The notes under the pieces: model-generated
Told to the model about the DNA's origin: nothing
The model's input: the letters and a program-made list of their open reading frames with translations, nothing else
Databases searched by the model: none
In this document: positions 8,442 to 20,467 of the stretch, piece after piece
Layout of the letters: every line of letters starts with the position of its first letter
How positions within the stretch are numbered: position 1 is the stretch's first letter
Source: Acrasis kona
Lineage: Eukaryota > Heterolobosea > Eutetramitea > Acrasida > Acrasidae
Reading direction: 5' to 3'
DNA length: 64,000 nt
Assembly (NCBI GenBank): GCA_026419775.2
Contig: JAOPGA020001347.1
Coordinates: 1-64,000, forward strand
Position numbers and translations under genes: made by a program

Positions 8442-11208
8442 TTATTTTTCAATGTTTGCTATAAAAGTTCTAGTCTGAGAAGTTGCCAAGGTTACCTTTC
8501 TCTGCTCTTGCTTTGAAAGATTTATTCCACTCAACCCAGTTTCATACAACTCCTTCACATTAAAACAATCATCAAGTTGAACATCCACTGGACTGGACTT
8601 GTGTTCGTCAAGATTCCTCCAACGCATCAACGTCCTCTCTCCAACATTCCTCAAGACGTGAGGCTCTAGTGACTGCAAGTGAACATTACGAGGTACATTA
8701 CATTTTATTAAACTAATCTCACGAGCAGTCACACCCACCGCTTGCTTCAAATCCTCCACAAAGTACATCTCGACAGGGAAATTATGTTCTATGGCATCCG
8801 CTTGCACATTATTAGATTTTTCAGCAACATCCAACTTGACACGTAATGACATGTAAGAAACGGCCTTATCATCCAATGGAATATTCAAGCCGGTCAAGTT
8901 CGTAATGCGTCTGTGCAACATGAGCTCGATGGCATCATTAGACAAACTTGCACAGCCTCTGGAGGAATTGGACAAGAATGTAAATTCATTTTTATTAGTT
9001 GACTTCATACTAGCCACATATTGCATGGGATAATAGTTATTAGCGACCGGCCACAACTTTTCTTCTTCTCTATGGGGCTCATTAGTTCGTTTTCTCTGTA
9101 CGCTCCTCCAAGCATTACTATCGGTTTGCCACGTTCCCTCGTTATCAAAGTTTTGTGATTTGAATCTTGCGATGAGCTCTGTACTGGGTTGTAGCGTTCC
9201 AAGGCGATAGGCCAATTCAAAGTAATTTGATTCGGATCCGCTCTTCTTGTGTAGGCGCATGCGTTGCGTGAGCGTTTGACTTTTAATTGTGACTTGATCG
9301 TACATGGGACCTGATGCAAATTTCACGCTTGTTTGTTCGTTAAGTGGCACGGCCTCTTGTTGAATGTTACGGAAGATGTATGGATTGCTTTGTTGTCCGT
9401 GTGCGCCATCAGTGTTGGGAATGTAATTTCTGAGTTGAACGTCAAGTTTGGAGGATACATCTCGAAGTTTGTTGTGAACCATGATTAGACCTCCGGAATG
9501 AGGATCAATCAAAATGTTGTAATTTTCGTTCGAGAGCGTTTTGATGGGTTCTGTACTTGCTTCTTGATTTAAATGTTGGTTGTGAGTTGTTGGGTTGACC
9601 ACACGTAGCAAGAGCGACTTGAGACCTAATGCGGGCACCTTGACACGAAGTGAGATCTCGATGGAATCATCTTCCAGAGGAGTGACTTGGGTGGGGTAGG
9701 TTGTGTTTTGTTGATCTGTGACTTGGAACGAAATTCGGTTGGTGACCATCGAGATGATTTGTGTTCTGTCCCATGCTAACGAATTAAATAAAATGATGGG
9801 CACCACGTCTCCTTGATCGAGCTTTCTTAGATAACTAGGTTCTTGTTTGGTCAACATCTTGATGGAGTTCCAACCAAGTAACTTTGAGATGGCCTCGCTG
9901 TCCACAATTAGATTTTCTTGTATTCCCTTACGCAAACGTTCGTGGTAGTCTTGTAGAGCTCCTTCTGCTTCGGTTCCGGTGATGGCATCGTGATGTTGGA
10001 CTAGACCGTTGGCACTTCTCAACGAAAACAAATGTTGGTATCTTGTGGGTTCGTGTGACATGACGTTCGCCATGTTGGCCAAAGTGTATAATGTTTCGGT
10101 GGTTCTTGCAGTTCTCTCTCCGATGCGAGCATGATCTTTGAGAGCTGGACGTGATGTGTAGTATCCTGTCCATGCTTTGAATTCATCTTCCATGTACGGG
10201 AAGAATTCTCCGGAGAATGTGGGCCACTGTTGTGTGGGGGATTGAATGGAATCAAAATACTCTGATAGAGTGGAATAAACGCACTCGATGCCGTATTGAT
10301 CCTTGTTGGCATTTACATGGTCCATCAGCATGGTCATGTTGTTAAAGTTGATGCTGCTGTTTTGGTAATTCATGTCATCTCCTAGTGGGAACAGGATGTG
10401 ATTGGTGCGATAGGCTGGCTTGAATTTGTTCTTGATTAGGTCAACGAATACTTGTGCCCTTTCATGAACATTTTCGGACGTGACGGGTGGAGAGTATTCG
10501 AACAAGGTGGGCTCGAAGTGGAAGCCGTTGAAGGTGCCGTAGTGTTCGTAAAGCAAATGAGTGAAAATGCTTTTGTCTGTGACCTCGTCCTTCCATAGGA
10601 ACTCCATTTCTTGTTTAGCCCTTCTGTCTCTTCTACTACCAGGTCCATCCCATGAGGCCCTGTTGATGACGTAGTAATCATACCCAAAGTCCTTGTTCAT
10701 GGCTGCAGTAGCTTGGCTCAAACCGAAGGGGTCGATGCTCCATCCTACTCTTACTCTTCCTTTTTCTCCAAATAGGTTGGCCAGGTATTGGTGACCTAAT
10801 GTGGTTTGTGTGATGTCTGCTCCAAAGGTTGTCACCGCTTCATCATGCATTACCCAACCTCCATTGACAAACTCAATTTGGCCTCTGTCCAGTATGGTTT
10901 TGAACTTGCTTTGTAGTTCTGCTGTTGTGCTGGTCCACCATCTATGGAAGAAAGAGGTTTCAGCCCAGATAAATTTACGTTCAGGATGTGCGTATAGATT
11001 CTCAGTTACCGACGACAAAATGTGTTGCACGTCGGTAAAATACTCCTCAAAGGTTTTAATCCAGCCTGGATCGCAATGACTGTGCGTGGTTAGAAAATCC
11101 TTGAAAATCTATTCCTTACCTATGGGGTACGACATGTACCTTGATCGGCGCGGCGAAAGCAAGCGCGACCACAGCAATAAGGATGACTAGATATGAAACT
11201 GATCTCAT
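8442..11208 (-). CDS. GH38 alpha-mannosidase, secreted/lysosomal type
   Basis: Two exons, complement(8442..11079, 11120..11208), joined by a 40-nt intron; 908 residues. Exon 1 encodes a signal peptide (MRSVSYLVILIAVVALAFAA). The splice rebuilds HVVPHSHCDPGW, the zinc-binding entry motif of glycoside hydrolase family 38. FVNGGWVMHDEA and VGWSIDPFGLSQ follow, the latter with the nucleophile Asp. The rest matches the family's middle helical and C-terminal beta domains. Such enzymes trim alpha-mannose from N-glycans in the lysosome or secretory pathway. Mixed similarity to lysosomal and Golgi-type members leaves the compartment open. The gene converges on the vWA gene with 52 bp between stop codons. 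Confidence 0.92.
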
Positions 11209-11651
11209 TTTGATCGAAATTATAAATCCAGTGCATGGTTGAGTCCTATTTTAAAATTGGCGGATTGGGTCAGCTCAAAATTCAATCAAATCAGGTGACA
11301 AGACGTGTGAAAAATATTATCTTTTGCTGGTTGTTGGTTTCGACTTTCGAGTGGAAGTTTCTAAGTACTTTGCTGACAACGATGACGAGAAAACGTTCAA
11401 CTTTTTATAATTATGTTTCCAACCAGGATTAACAACAGAGGTATTTTGAATGAAATTGGTTTTATACCTCACCTCATAAATATCGGTATCGGATGATATG
11501 TAGTTTCAAATACGACCACACTCCGTTCTCCCAAGAGTATCGCTATGATAAATTCAAAAGACAGATTGAGCTAATCTCTAGACGCTCTAAAAATCAGATC
11601 ACTTGTTAACAACATTTACTAATTTTATTGAACTGTCTCACATATGCAATT
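11209..11651. other. Intergenic, no gene seen
   Basis: No convincing frame or RNA gene is present. The segment presumably contains the promoter of the mannosidase gene (right side) and the 3' region of the SWIM gene (left end of that gene at 11652). Confidence 0.5.
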
Positions 11652-14583
11652 TTACATGTCATCAATCAAAGGTGTGTTTTTTTGAAACAAATGTGTTTCA
11701 TTTCTAATTGCAGAAGTTAAACTACTCCTTCTTTTTTGAGTAGTTATGACCTGTTGCAACAAAGCGCACCACTCTAGATATGCCTTTTCAGTCTTTGCAT
11801 CATCAAATACTTCTTTACATTGTTCTAACCAGCTTACAAAATCACTGTATTTACCGCCTGTAGTCATATTCTCATTTAAATACTTTAATTTTATCGCCAT
11901 ATTATCCATCGCGATGCTATGATAGCCGGATGCGGAGAACATTGATATACAATCTTCAAACTCGCCATCTTCATAATTCTGCTTTTTTGCTCTTTTAGAT
12001 AAAGTGGTACCATACATTACACGGACAAGTCCCTCATGATACTTGTCCCTGCTTAATAATCCAACATGGTAAGAAATAAGGCGTAATTTATTTCTATAGG
12101 TAGAGTGTTCATTTATGTACTTGCAACAATCATTAATCATTTTTTCATAATGAGCACAACGAATATACACGTAGGTACCTTGGTTTCAGTGACTTTATGC
12201 ATAATATCAGGAGATTTGAGACATTGGATTGATACACAAGCAAATAACAACTTATTCATAATATCTAATCTTTTAAAAGTAACACTCATTAGTTGTGCAA
12301 TCTGAATTACATTTTGAACTGTCATGTCTCCCTTCTTTTTATAATATACATTGTTTTTCTGATCAAAAAGAATTGATAATACTGTCTCTGCAAGTAAATC
12401 AATACAAGACAGACCGCATTTGTTTGCATATTGAAACAGGTTTAAATAAACATCAATAGAGAACTTTTTCTTTCCTTTTATAAACTCTAAAGTAACATTT
12501 GTTATATATTTATTTAACAAGGACTCACAAATAGTCAACTCTTCACTTTGAATTAACAGATCACATAAACTAAAATCTAATCCGAGTTCTTTAATATTAC
12601 TAATATATTTAAGGAACAAGTCCATAGAAACATCAATTTTATGTTTCACTGCTATAGATGCCGCCCATTTTACACTGCAGTTATCATGTAATTCTTGATA
12701 ACAAGTTTTAAGAGCCTCAACAGCATCATTCTGTTCCATCAATTTCAATAAATTGAACTTCTGTTCAGCTTTGCAATATTCAAGTGTAATAATCTTGTGA
12801 ATTTCATAATCTATCGGAAACAAATTTTTGGAAATTCTACATTTACAAATTTCAATGTACATTTCAACCATACTTGTTTCTTGAATTTCAATGACCTCGC
12901 ACCCATCAGAAGTAGGTCTTGTTTTTACCACTTGGATAACTCTATCTTCAGTTAAGCTAAAAAAGGCAACATTGTATATAATTTTGATTAATTCATCTGA
13001 ACAATGAACTACTGCCTTTTTGAAATCATTCAGATGACCTTGTATAAAAGATAATAACAAATTACTAACAAACATTTCATCAAATACAAAATTATCAGGG
13101 ATATATTTAATATCATCTTCCACTTGATCAAGGAACACGAAATCATGACTAGCTTTCTTCAATAATCGGTCATTTCTCAAAACAAGATATTGAACCAGAC
13201 AACAAAAGTATGTAATATTTGTAAAAGATGAGTAAGCATGATTAATTGCCCTCTCTATTTGATTGTCTTTAACAAGAGACAAAGAGGCAACTAGCTGCAT
13301 TCCCTTAATCGATGACGATGCATAATAAAAGGCCTTTTCATACATTTCATCTCTCATTAATATCTTTAGCCGACTTTTTAGGAATAAATTATTTTCAATA
13401 TCAAAATCAAGAGCAGTATCTGACTCTCCATTCAATACTTTTATTAAATCAGGATAAGACCATGCCAGTTCAGCAGCCTTCTTGCTCTCATCAAAATTAT
13501 GAAATCTCTCATTCCATGAATTAATTATGATTTTCCAAGGCTCCCTCTGCTCATCATCGGCATATATCAACAATTCTGCCAAACAATCATCGACTTGATA
13601 CATTAAATCTTCAAAGTCTTCTTTGACCGATTTGGAAGGGATTTTCATGTAGAGGGATCTCTCGATTACTTTTGTATGATCAAAAGAAAAAAGTGCATTT
13701 ACAATGATTTTCAAAATGCTTAATCCATTTTGAACATCCATTATTTTGGTCATTTTCTCAACGAGCTGTAAACGATCGGTCACTACACGCTTTATATCGT
13801 TTGTTTCGTATTCGTAGTATTTCGGAAGAACACAAGCACATTTGTTTTTGTTGTCACGTCCATTCTCACTTGCTTTACAATGGCACGGCTTTTGTACAAG
13901 CTTGCCTTCAGGATAGGCGTCGATTGCCCTCCTTAGTTCTTCAGAAATTTCTGTCAGGTTGATTGTGTTAAATGTTGGTGTCCGAGTAGATGGGTTGTCC
14001 GCTTCCGAAATGGTACTTGTGTGAACAACTCTTGGTGGTGGTGGCTAAGCCTTGGTTTTTGTCCACTTGATAATTGATGGATTTCATTTCTAATAAAGTG
14101 GCCCATGTTTGGATTTTTAATAATGACGGCCATAAGGGTGGAAGCTAAATCTTCTCGAGTTATCGAAAATATGGATTGCGACAGTTGATCGTAGTTAACT
14201 ACTCTGTCGGGCGTTTCTGCTAGAGCCATTAACACGCAACATTTGTGTTTGCACCAAGTTGCTAATCTTTCGCATCCAGAATGAGAACAGATTGTTGATG
14301 TAACTTGATTGTTGTAGAATGTTATCCGAACGTCGCATTCTGAAAATGTACCCACTAACTCATCACTTGAAGCCATGTATCTAATACTCTCAACTTTATC
14401 GTGATATTTCTTTGCATATTTGAATGACTCATCGTCGGCATACGCGCTAATAATTTTCTTACTAATACTCGGAAGCGGATCTGATTCCAATTGATCATTT
14501 GGGGTATTCACACAGTGCCCTATTCGTGCTTTCTTTCGAGGCCTTTCATCGTCCTTCTCAACAAGTTCGCCAGACCTTGGCAT
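11652..14583 (-). CDS. SWIM-type zinc-finger protein (ZSWIM-like)
   Basis: Three exons, complement(11652..12178, 12238..14028, 14067..14583), with introns of 59 and 38 nt. Together they give an unbroken 944-residue protein. Residues about 80-170 resemble the N-terminal module of the ZSWIM4/5/6/8 group: RITFYNNQVTSTICSHSGC, then WCKHKCCVLMAL, then SITREDLASTLMAVII. The Cys/His ligands C99, C104, C111 and H113 have a CX4C spacing instead of the usual CXC. The remainder is alpha-helical with no named domain. ZSWIM8 relatives act as substrate receptors for Cullin-3 ligases, but no BC-box was identified. The start chosen is MPRSGELVEK; a longer upstream open frame exists. The 38-nt intron has a weak donor (gtggac). 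Confidence 0.75.
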
Positions 14584-14938
14584 ATTCGCTGTTACAAAAA
14601 TTTGGTGCCTACTTTTACAACTTATTTGGATGAAAAGTGGGAACATCTCCATCGGTTGACATTACTTTGACCGAGAAGACATCAGCCGCCGACAACAAAT
14701 ACTCAAACTTCGAGCGGCTGAGACCAATTCAAGAAATGACAAAGGATGAGGTATCTAGAAGCATAATGTAGAGTTTGGTTTCTGAATAGATTTCAACAGT
14801 GTTGCATCAAACAAACATGCGGGACGGCACAGATAAAATACAACAGGGCAATTGCATACGAATCACCCATTATTGAAAGAAGTTGATCGTTATTTGTGGA
14901 TGTAGACTTTTTATTAATGTCTTCCAGTGATTGTTGTG

Positions 14939-15422
14939 TCACCCATCAGAAGGACCACCTATAAATTGAACCTCTTCACATTCAACTTTATTAACAATAT
15001 CTTTCAACTTGATAATTATCCATGAATCACTATTAGAATCTGTTGAACTGTCCCCTGTTAAAGTTAGTATAATTACCATCGTAATGGCCATTCACGCCCT
15101 GAAGGAAGACGTTAGCGAAGCCAAACTGGACATTAAAGCCATACACTGAAACTGCTAACGGACCGGTGGAGATTTCTTCACTGTAGAAGAAGAACAGAGG
15201 GCAACAGAAACTGGACTGGGGAGGAAAGGTCAGGGAGACTGAAATGAGTATGAAAGAGGATAAATCGCAATAGTCGCTCTTCTTTGGACAAATTGAGTAC
15301 CCGCGGAAGTGTTTACGCAACAAAAGACGAATAGTTCCATTTTCTTTGATACATTGACGGAGATTCAAGTCTGATAATCAAAGCCACGCAATTTCTATTT
15401 TACAGGAATAGGAAAAGTCCAT
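14939..15422 (-). CDS. Small orphan protein with ultra-short introns
   Basis: I reconstruct three exons, complement(14939..15054, 15077..15370, 15404..15422), giving 142 residues from an ATG. Intron 1 is 33 nt. Intron 2 is only 22 nt (15055-15076); it starts gtaatt, contains TACTAAC and ends aacag. Removing both yields one frame with a stop at 14939. The protein contains SICPKKSDYCD, a hydrophobic stretch (FILISVSLTF), several cysteines and GFNVQFGFANVFLQG, and ends in a hydrophilic tail (VNKVECEEVQFIGG). I do not recognise a family. Without intron 2 the frame stops early at 15033. Codon-like composition continues on both sides of the proposed introns, which is the main support. Confidence 0.5.
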
Positions 15423-15677
15423 CTTGATAGTCCAATAAGTCAGTTTACCAAAATGACTTAATTAACAACATGAATTCAAGAGTATTTTTTCAAAAATAAC
15501 ATCCACTCACACCCAAACAACTATCGATCGTTTAAATTTGACTACATTGTGGTTCAATCCATCATGCTTCACATTCATTCTAATTCGAGCATCGATGTTT
15601 TTCTGATATTTTTTTGTAAGGGGCAACCAAAACACAATACTTCACAAACAACACTTCCGTCGAAAAGCCATTAAACA

Positions 15678-16040
15678 ATGGTATCACCAAGTCATGAAAC
15701 AGATATTCAAGACATAAAAAGAATTCATTCTCAAACTGATACCTATTCCAAAATTCCACACACGTTGAAAGATAAAAAACAGGTAGAATTGGAAGATGTA
15801 ACTATAAGTTCAACAATCTCAACAAGAAGCTATATCGCAAAAAAAGAATTCCAAACGTTCAAGTAGTGATGATGAGCCTGAAGACCCACATCCCAAACAA
15901 CAATTCATGGTTGTCCTTCGCGGAGATTTAGGGGCTGGTAAGCGGAAACTAGCCATCTTGGCACAATATGCACCCACCTTAATCACATTTTGCAATATAG
16001 TTAATAAAACAAGTTTTGATACTTCAAGAGACACCTAGAC
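15678..16040 (+). pseudogene. Possible fossil of a Ras-like small GTPase
   Basis: A hydrophilic N-terminal frame (MVSPSHETDIQ...) ends at 15866, but the adjacent frame continues with DDEPEDPHPK and QFMVVLRGDLGAGKRKL, followed by QYAPTLI. This resembles the G1 P-loop and the switch I start of a Ras-family GTPase, with the key Ser/Thr after GK replaced by Arg. Stops appear soon after (16035). Later G motifs cannot be traced with certainty. Most likely a decaying gene copy; it could also be chance. Confidence 0.3.
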
Positions 16041-16517
16041 GAATCCATACACAGCACTGGAGATTCCTATAACAGTACTGCCGGACGACTACAAACAAAA
16101 GAGCACTGAAGATCTAACGAAAAACCGATAATCTACTTGACGTATAAATCGTGAGCATGTGAGCTAAGAAAACGTTCAACAAATGGAACCACTCCCAAAG
16201 AGTTTTGAGCGTAAGAACCGGAAGATGATGCACAGTGAAGGAATTTTGACAATTGAAAATGAATTGATCAAACTTAATAAAAAAACTAATTTAGAACTCA
16301 TTGAAAGTTTTATTTATTTATCACCCTGCATCAGTTAACGTTCTTAATTAACACTTGCATCGGAATCAAAGAGACGCACTCTTTTTTCTTCCAAATTATT
16401 TAGATGGTCTCGGGGAGTTTTATAGGACTATATATTAATTACACTATCAATGTTAACAACTAACCTACCTTAGTTCGTACGTATCACCCATTGTTGTGGC
16501 TAATTTTGCCTATAAAT
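16041..16517. other. Intergenic, no gene seen
   Basis: AT-rich sequence with stops in all frames. It may include further decayed parts of the GTPase-like fragment on its left and the promoter of the Rieske/AIF-type gene on its right. Confidence 0.5.
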
Positions 16518-18239
16518 ATGTTCCTAAAAAAAAACTTGTTGATCAACACCCTGGCGAGAAATTTTTCAGTCACAATAAAAATGGCGAAGCAACACCGTGT
16601 CGCATCAGTTAAAGATATCAAGGATGGTGGACTACTTGAGGTATCTATTGGAGAGAACAAAATCCTACTATCCAAAGTGAAAGGAGGTGATATTCATGCT
16701 ACAAGTGCAAAGTGCACACGTATGTTTGATTTAATTTCATTACTCTAAATCTACCAAGATTATGGTGCTCCATTATCAAAAGGTGTATTAACCCCTGAAG
16801 GACGTTTGATCTGCCCATGGCATGGAGCCTGCTTTAAGGTTCAAACAGGAGATATAGAAGACGCTCCAGCACTAAATGCACTTAAAACCTTCAAGGTGAC
16901 AGTTGAGGGAGAAGATGTCTTTGTCACCGCAGAGGATGAAGATCTCAAGGATACACATCGCAAACCATCTTACCAATGCAAGTCAGCTAGCAAGCAAGAA
17001 AAACACGTAGTGATTGCTGGTGGAGGATGTGGTGCCGTTGGTGCTATTGAAGGCCTACGTCTCTTTGGCTACGATGGAAAGATTACAGTCCTCTCCAAGG
17101 AACCCTACCTTCCAATTGACCGTACCAAACTAAGCAAAGAATTAACAACCAACCCAGAGAAAATCTTGTTGAGATCAGAACAGGACTATAAGGATCTTGA
17201 CGTTAACATTCAATTGAATGAAGTCGTCAAGTCAGTTGACTCCAACGCCAAAACAGTCCAAACAGAATCAGGAAAATCCATCTCCTACACTAGTTTGATC
17301 TTGAGCACAGGAGGTACACCAAAGAAGCTTCCTCTGGACGGATTTGATCTTGAAAACATTTTTGTAGTCAGGTCCATCAGTGACACCAAGCAAATTACCG
17401 AAGCCGTCAACATTGATCCATCACCAAAGAACATTGTAATCGTCGGCACCAGTTTCATCGGAATTGAAGTTGCCACATGCTTGTCCAAAGAAAAGAAGCA
17501 CAAGGTCACGTGTGTCGGAATGGACAGCGTTCCATTTGAGTCTATTCTGGGAGAACGCGTCGGAAAGTTTTTACAAAAGCTACAAGAATCCAACGGAGTT
17601 GAATTCTACCTAAAGGCAGACATTAAACATGCTGAACCAAGCGAACAAGATGCCAAAAAAGTTGGAGCCATTCGTTTGAAGGACGGAAGCATCATACCAG
17701 CCGATGTGGTCGTCTTGGGCGTAGGAGTCACTCCAGAGACAAGTTACTTGAAAAACAATTCACAATTTACTTTAAATAAAGATTCATCACTTTGTGTCGA
17801 CCAATACATGAAAGTGAAAGGTGTCGAAAATGTGTATGCCATCGGAGACATTGCCAAGTATCCAAACCATCAAGAACAAGGAGCTGAAGTCCGCGTTGAA
17901 CATTGGGACGTTGCCATGAACCACGGAAGGACGGCTGCTCTTGACATTTGCCAACAGTCTCAAAAGTTCACAAATGTTCCATACTTTTGGTCTGCTCAGG
18001 GACAACAGTTGCGTTACTGCGGAAACACTAATGAAGGGTATGATGATGTCGTGATACAGGGTGATGTGGACCAAAAGGCATTTGCTGCATTCTATACCAG
18101 AGATCAAAGAGTGGTGGCGGTCTTCAGCACAAACTATGATCCTGTGGTCAGCAAGAGTTCAGAGTTGATTCGCGTGGGAAAGATGCCATCGAAGAAGGAG
18201 TTGGAAGGTGGGTTGGACGTTAGAACTGTAACTATTTAA
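16518..18239 (+). CDS. Mitochondrial Rieske [2Fe-2S] plus FAD/NAD reductase (AIFM3-like)
   Basis: Two exons, 16518..16719 and 16759..18239, with a 39-nt intron; 560 residues. The first 21 residues (MFLKKNLLINTLARNFSVTI) look like a mitochondrial presequence; a second ATG at residue 22 in a good context could give a cytosolic form. A Rieske domain follows with CTH (C66, H68) completed by the splice and CPWHGACF (C86, H89). The pyridine nucleotide-disulfide oxidoreductase domains have VVIAGGGCGAVGAIEGL (FAD) and VGTSFIGIEVA (NAD). ENVYAIGDIA is the conserved second FAD motif. The architecture matches AIFM3/NFRL proteins, which pass electrons from NAD(P)H through FAD to the Rieske centre; their substrate is not established. 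The gene is followed 67 bp later by the WD40 gene. Confidence 0.92.
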
Positions 18240-18306
18240 TAAATGAAAGTTGTATCTTTATCCTCATTCACGAAATGTTTGTTGTAATCATCTTCAATTT
18301 AACACA

Positions 18307-19640
18307 ATGATAAAGGACGAAGAGCAAGTAAACGACGAAATAGCAGCAAATGGATTCGATGTTTTGAACTACACACTTGTAAAGCGCAACAAGAAGAAGG
18401 AGAAGAAATACATTCCACAACCAATTGTGATGGAAGACTTTGTCCCAACAATCAACTTCCACCCCACTAGAGATTTAATCGCTGTTGGGTCCGTTGATGG
18501 CTCCACATCCATGTAAATACCAATTCTCTTCTACCCCACTTAATTTAGACATGAATACTCGCTCTCCTCAAACAGTGTTGTTGGAACATTTAACGTGCAC
18601 ACAGAATCTGTGAGAGAAGTATGCTTTAGCGACGATGGAAAATGTAAGATTAAAGATGACATTTATTTTAACATTTAGACATGTTATCCGTGTCGGCTGA
18701 CAAATCCATCAATGCCGTGAATGTGGAAAGAAACAAGACCAAATGGCAAGTCAAAGATGCACACGCACACGCAATCAATACATTCATTGTGTGCGACGAA
18801 AATCTCATCGCCACAGGAGACGACGACGGTTACATTAAAGTATGGGACGTCCGCCAAAAGAAGTGTGCAGCCTCCTTTGAAGAACACGGAGATTTTGTAT
18901 CTGACTTTGACTACAACCCAGAAAAGAACGTACTATATGCCACAAGCGGAGATGGATGTTTGTCATTGTACGATCTTCGTGCAGCAGACGTCATGACTGT
19001 ATCCACTCAAGCAAAACAAGATTTCTTGGCCGTTAATGAAATGGGCAGGGGTGAAATTGTTATAGTGGGTACGGGAAAAGGTCATTTATTAACTTTCAGA
19101 TCAGGTCAATGGGATCATCACCATAGTCGACACGATACAAAATTAGACAGTATTGATTGTCTCTTGTTCGCTAATGAGGATTTAGTAGTGGCAGGTACCA
19201 GCTCTGGCTACATCAACGTGTTCAAAATTGGAAAAACAGTTCAAATGATTCACCAAATAGCAAGCGGCTTGGAGCCCGTCAACATGTTGACATTATCGAG
19301 AGATGGAAAATACATTGCTTCGTGTGGAGACGACAATACTGTTAGGTTCTTTAATGCAGCCGCACTTTATGGTAATGATTTGGTTAAGCAAGTAGAGGAC
19401 GATGAAAAGAGTGGAGATGCTGCTGAAGATGACGAATGGGAAGATGTGGAAGATGCTGAAGATGAAGAGGAGAAACCTAAAAAGAAGAGAAAAGTAGAAA
19501 AGAAGGAGGAACCACAGGTTAAGCGGAAGGCATTCAACTCGGAAAGAAAAGAATTTTTTTTCTGGGTTGGCAGCGGACTACAAAAAATAAACACTACTTT
19601 ACATCAATTATACATTTTTATTTTTTTGATAATAGTTTAA
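18307..19640 (+). CDS. WD40-repeat protein, WDR55/Jip5-like
   Basis: Three exons, 18307..18512, 18549..18643 and 18679..19640 as read, with introns of 36 and 35 nt. WD40 blades are visible: FHPTRDLIAVGSVDG, CFSDDGKYMLSVSADKS, LIATGDDDGYIKVWDVRQ, VLYATSGDGCLSLYDLR and YIASCGDDNTVRFFN. An acidic and then Lys-rich tail (EEKPKKKRKVEKK) is a nuclear/nucleolar signal. The order resembles WDR55/Jip5, a nucleolar factor of rRNA processing. The last 30 residues of the direct frame are hydrophobic and unlikely. An 8-T run at 19554-19561, or a short intron, would shift into a frame ending KEFFSGLAADYKK with a stop at 19588-19590, a more family-like end. Confidence 0.85.
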
Positions 19641-20300
19641 TTCTTTGTTCGGTAGCAGCACGTAATTGTCTTCTCCGTTCTTCAGGACTCGGAGTTTGGA
19701 CGTCATTTGTAGCGACGGAATTGAATGTCGTTGAAGAAGTTGAGGTTATGTTGTTATTGCTTGCACTGGTGATGCTTCTTCTTGGATTTTGTGGACCTGA
19801 CAGCATTGATGTGGACTTCCACCAATCGCCTTCCGGTAATTTTCCCGCTGTTTCGTTATCAATAGTTAATGTCTGGGTTACTTGAGGTTTGGTTTTGACC
19901 TTCATTCCATTTGATTCATCTACTAGAGGTTGGAAGAAGTACTTATCAAAATCGTCTGACGCAATGATTAAAAGTAGAGTATCTCCTTCGTTTATTATAA
20001 AATGTTTGAGTGGTTTGTCTTGATCTAATTGTTTTGATCCTTTTCTGATTTCTTGTTTTTCTATAGGTATACCTTCTTGGTCTTCAATTAATGCTTTCAG
20101 GTCCTTAATTGTAACATTGTATCCAATATCTTCAGGCAGAGTAATTTCGAATGTTTTCCCACTTAGCGTTCCAATTTTGCCCTGTACTAAACGATCAAGA
20201 TCCCATCCTTGGGAAATGATTTTAATAAGATTTCTATCCGTAAACAACTGTTAAACAATAAATACATTATTTGCTTCCTACTTACTTTGACCTTTGGCAT
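19618..20300 (-). CDS. Ubiquitin-like domain protein
   Basis: Two exons, complement(19618..20247, 20286..20300): a 15-base first exon (MPKVK) spliced by a 38-nt intron with a consensus donor (gtaagt). The protein has 214 residues. Residues 25-95 form a ubiquitin-like beta-grasp (IGTLSGKTFEITLPE, TIKDLKALIEDQEGIPIEKQ, IRKGSKQLDQDKPLKHF, EGDTLLLIIAS). No C-terminal diglycine is present, so it is not a conjugating modifier; the rest is Ser/Thr-rich and ends in a basic helix (ERRRQLRAATEQRIKLL). It may act as a proteasome or p97 adaptor, but the partner is unknown. It converges on the WD40 gene, with the tails overlapping or nearly so at 19618-19640. Confidence 0.85.
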
Positions 20301-20467
20301 TCAATGTTTATTTGTAATGAGATCTCTTACAATCAAACAAGCCAAAACAGTTTGGAATGATTGTGCGTACATCATGTTTCGTAACTGAAACTTCGTCAAA
20401 CGAAACTGAAGTATTATGATTTTGTGAAAAGACAATAATAAAAACGTTTTGAATCTTAACGTATATT

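Noticed and set aside
10019-10312. Open frames antisense or shifted within the mannosidase gene
   Set aside because: Shadows of a well-supported coding frame.
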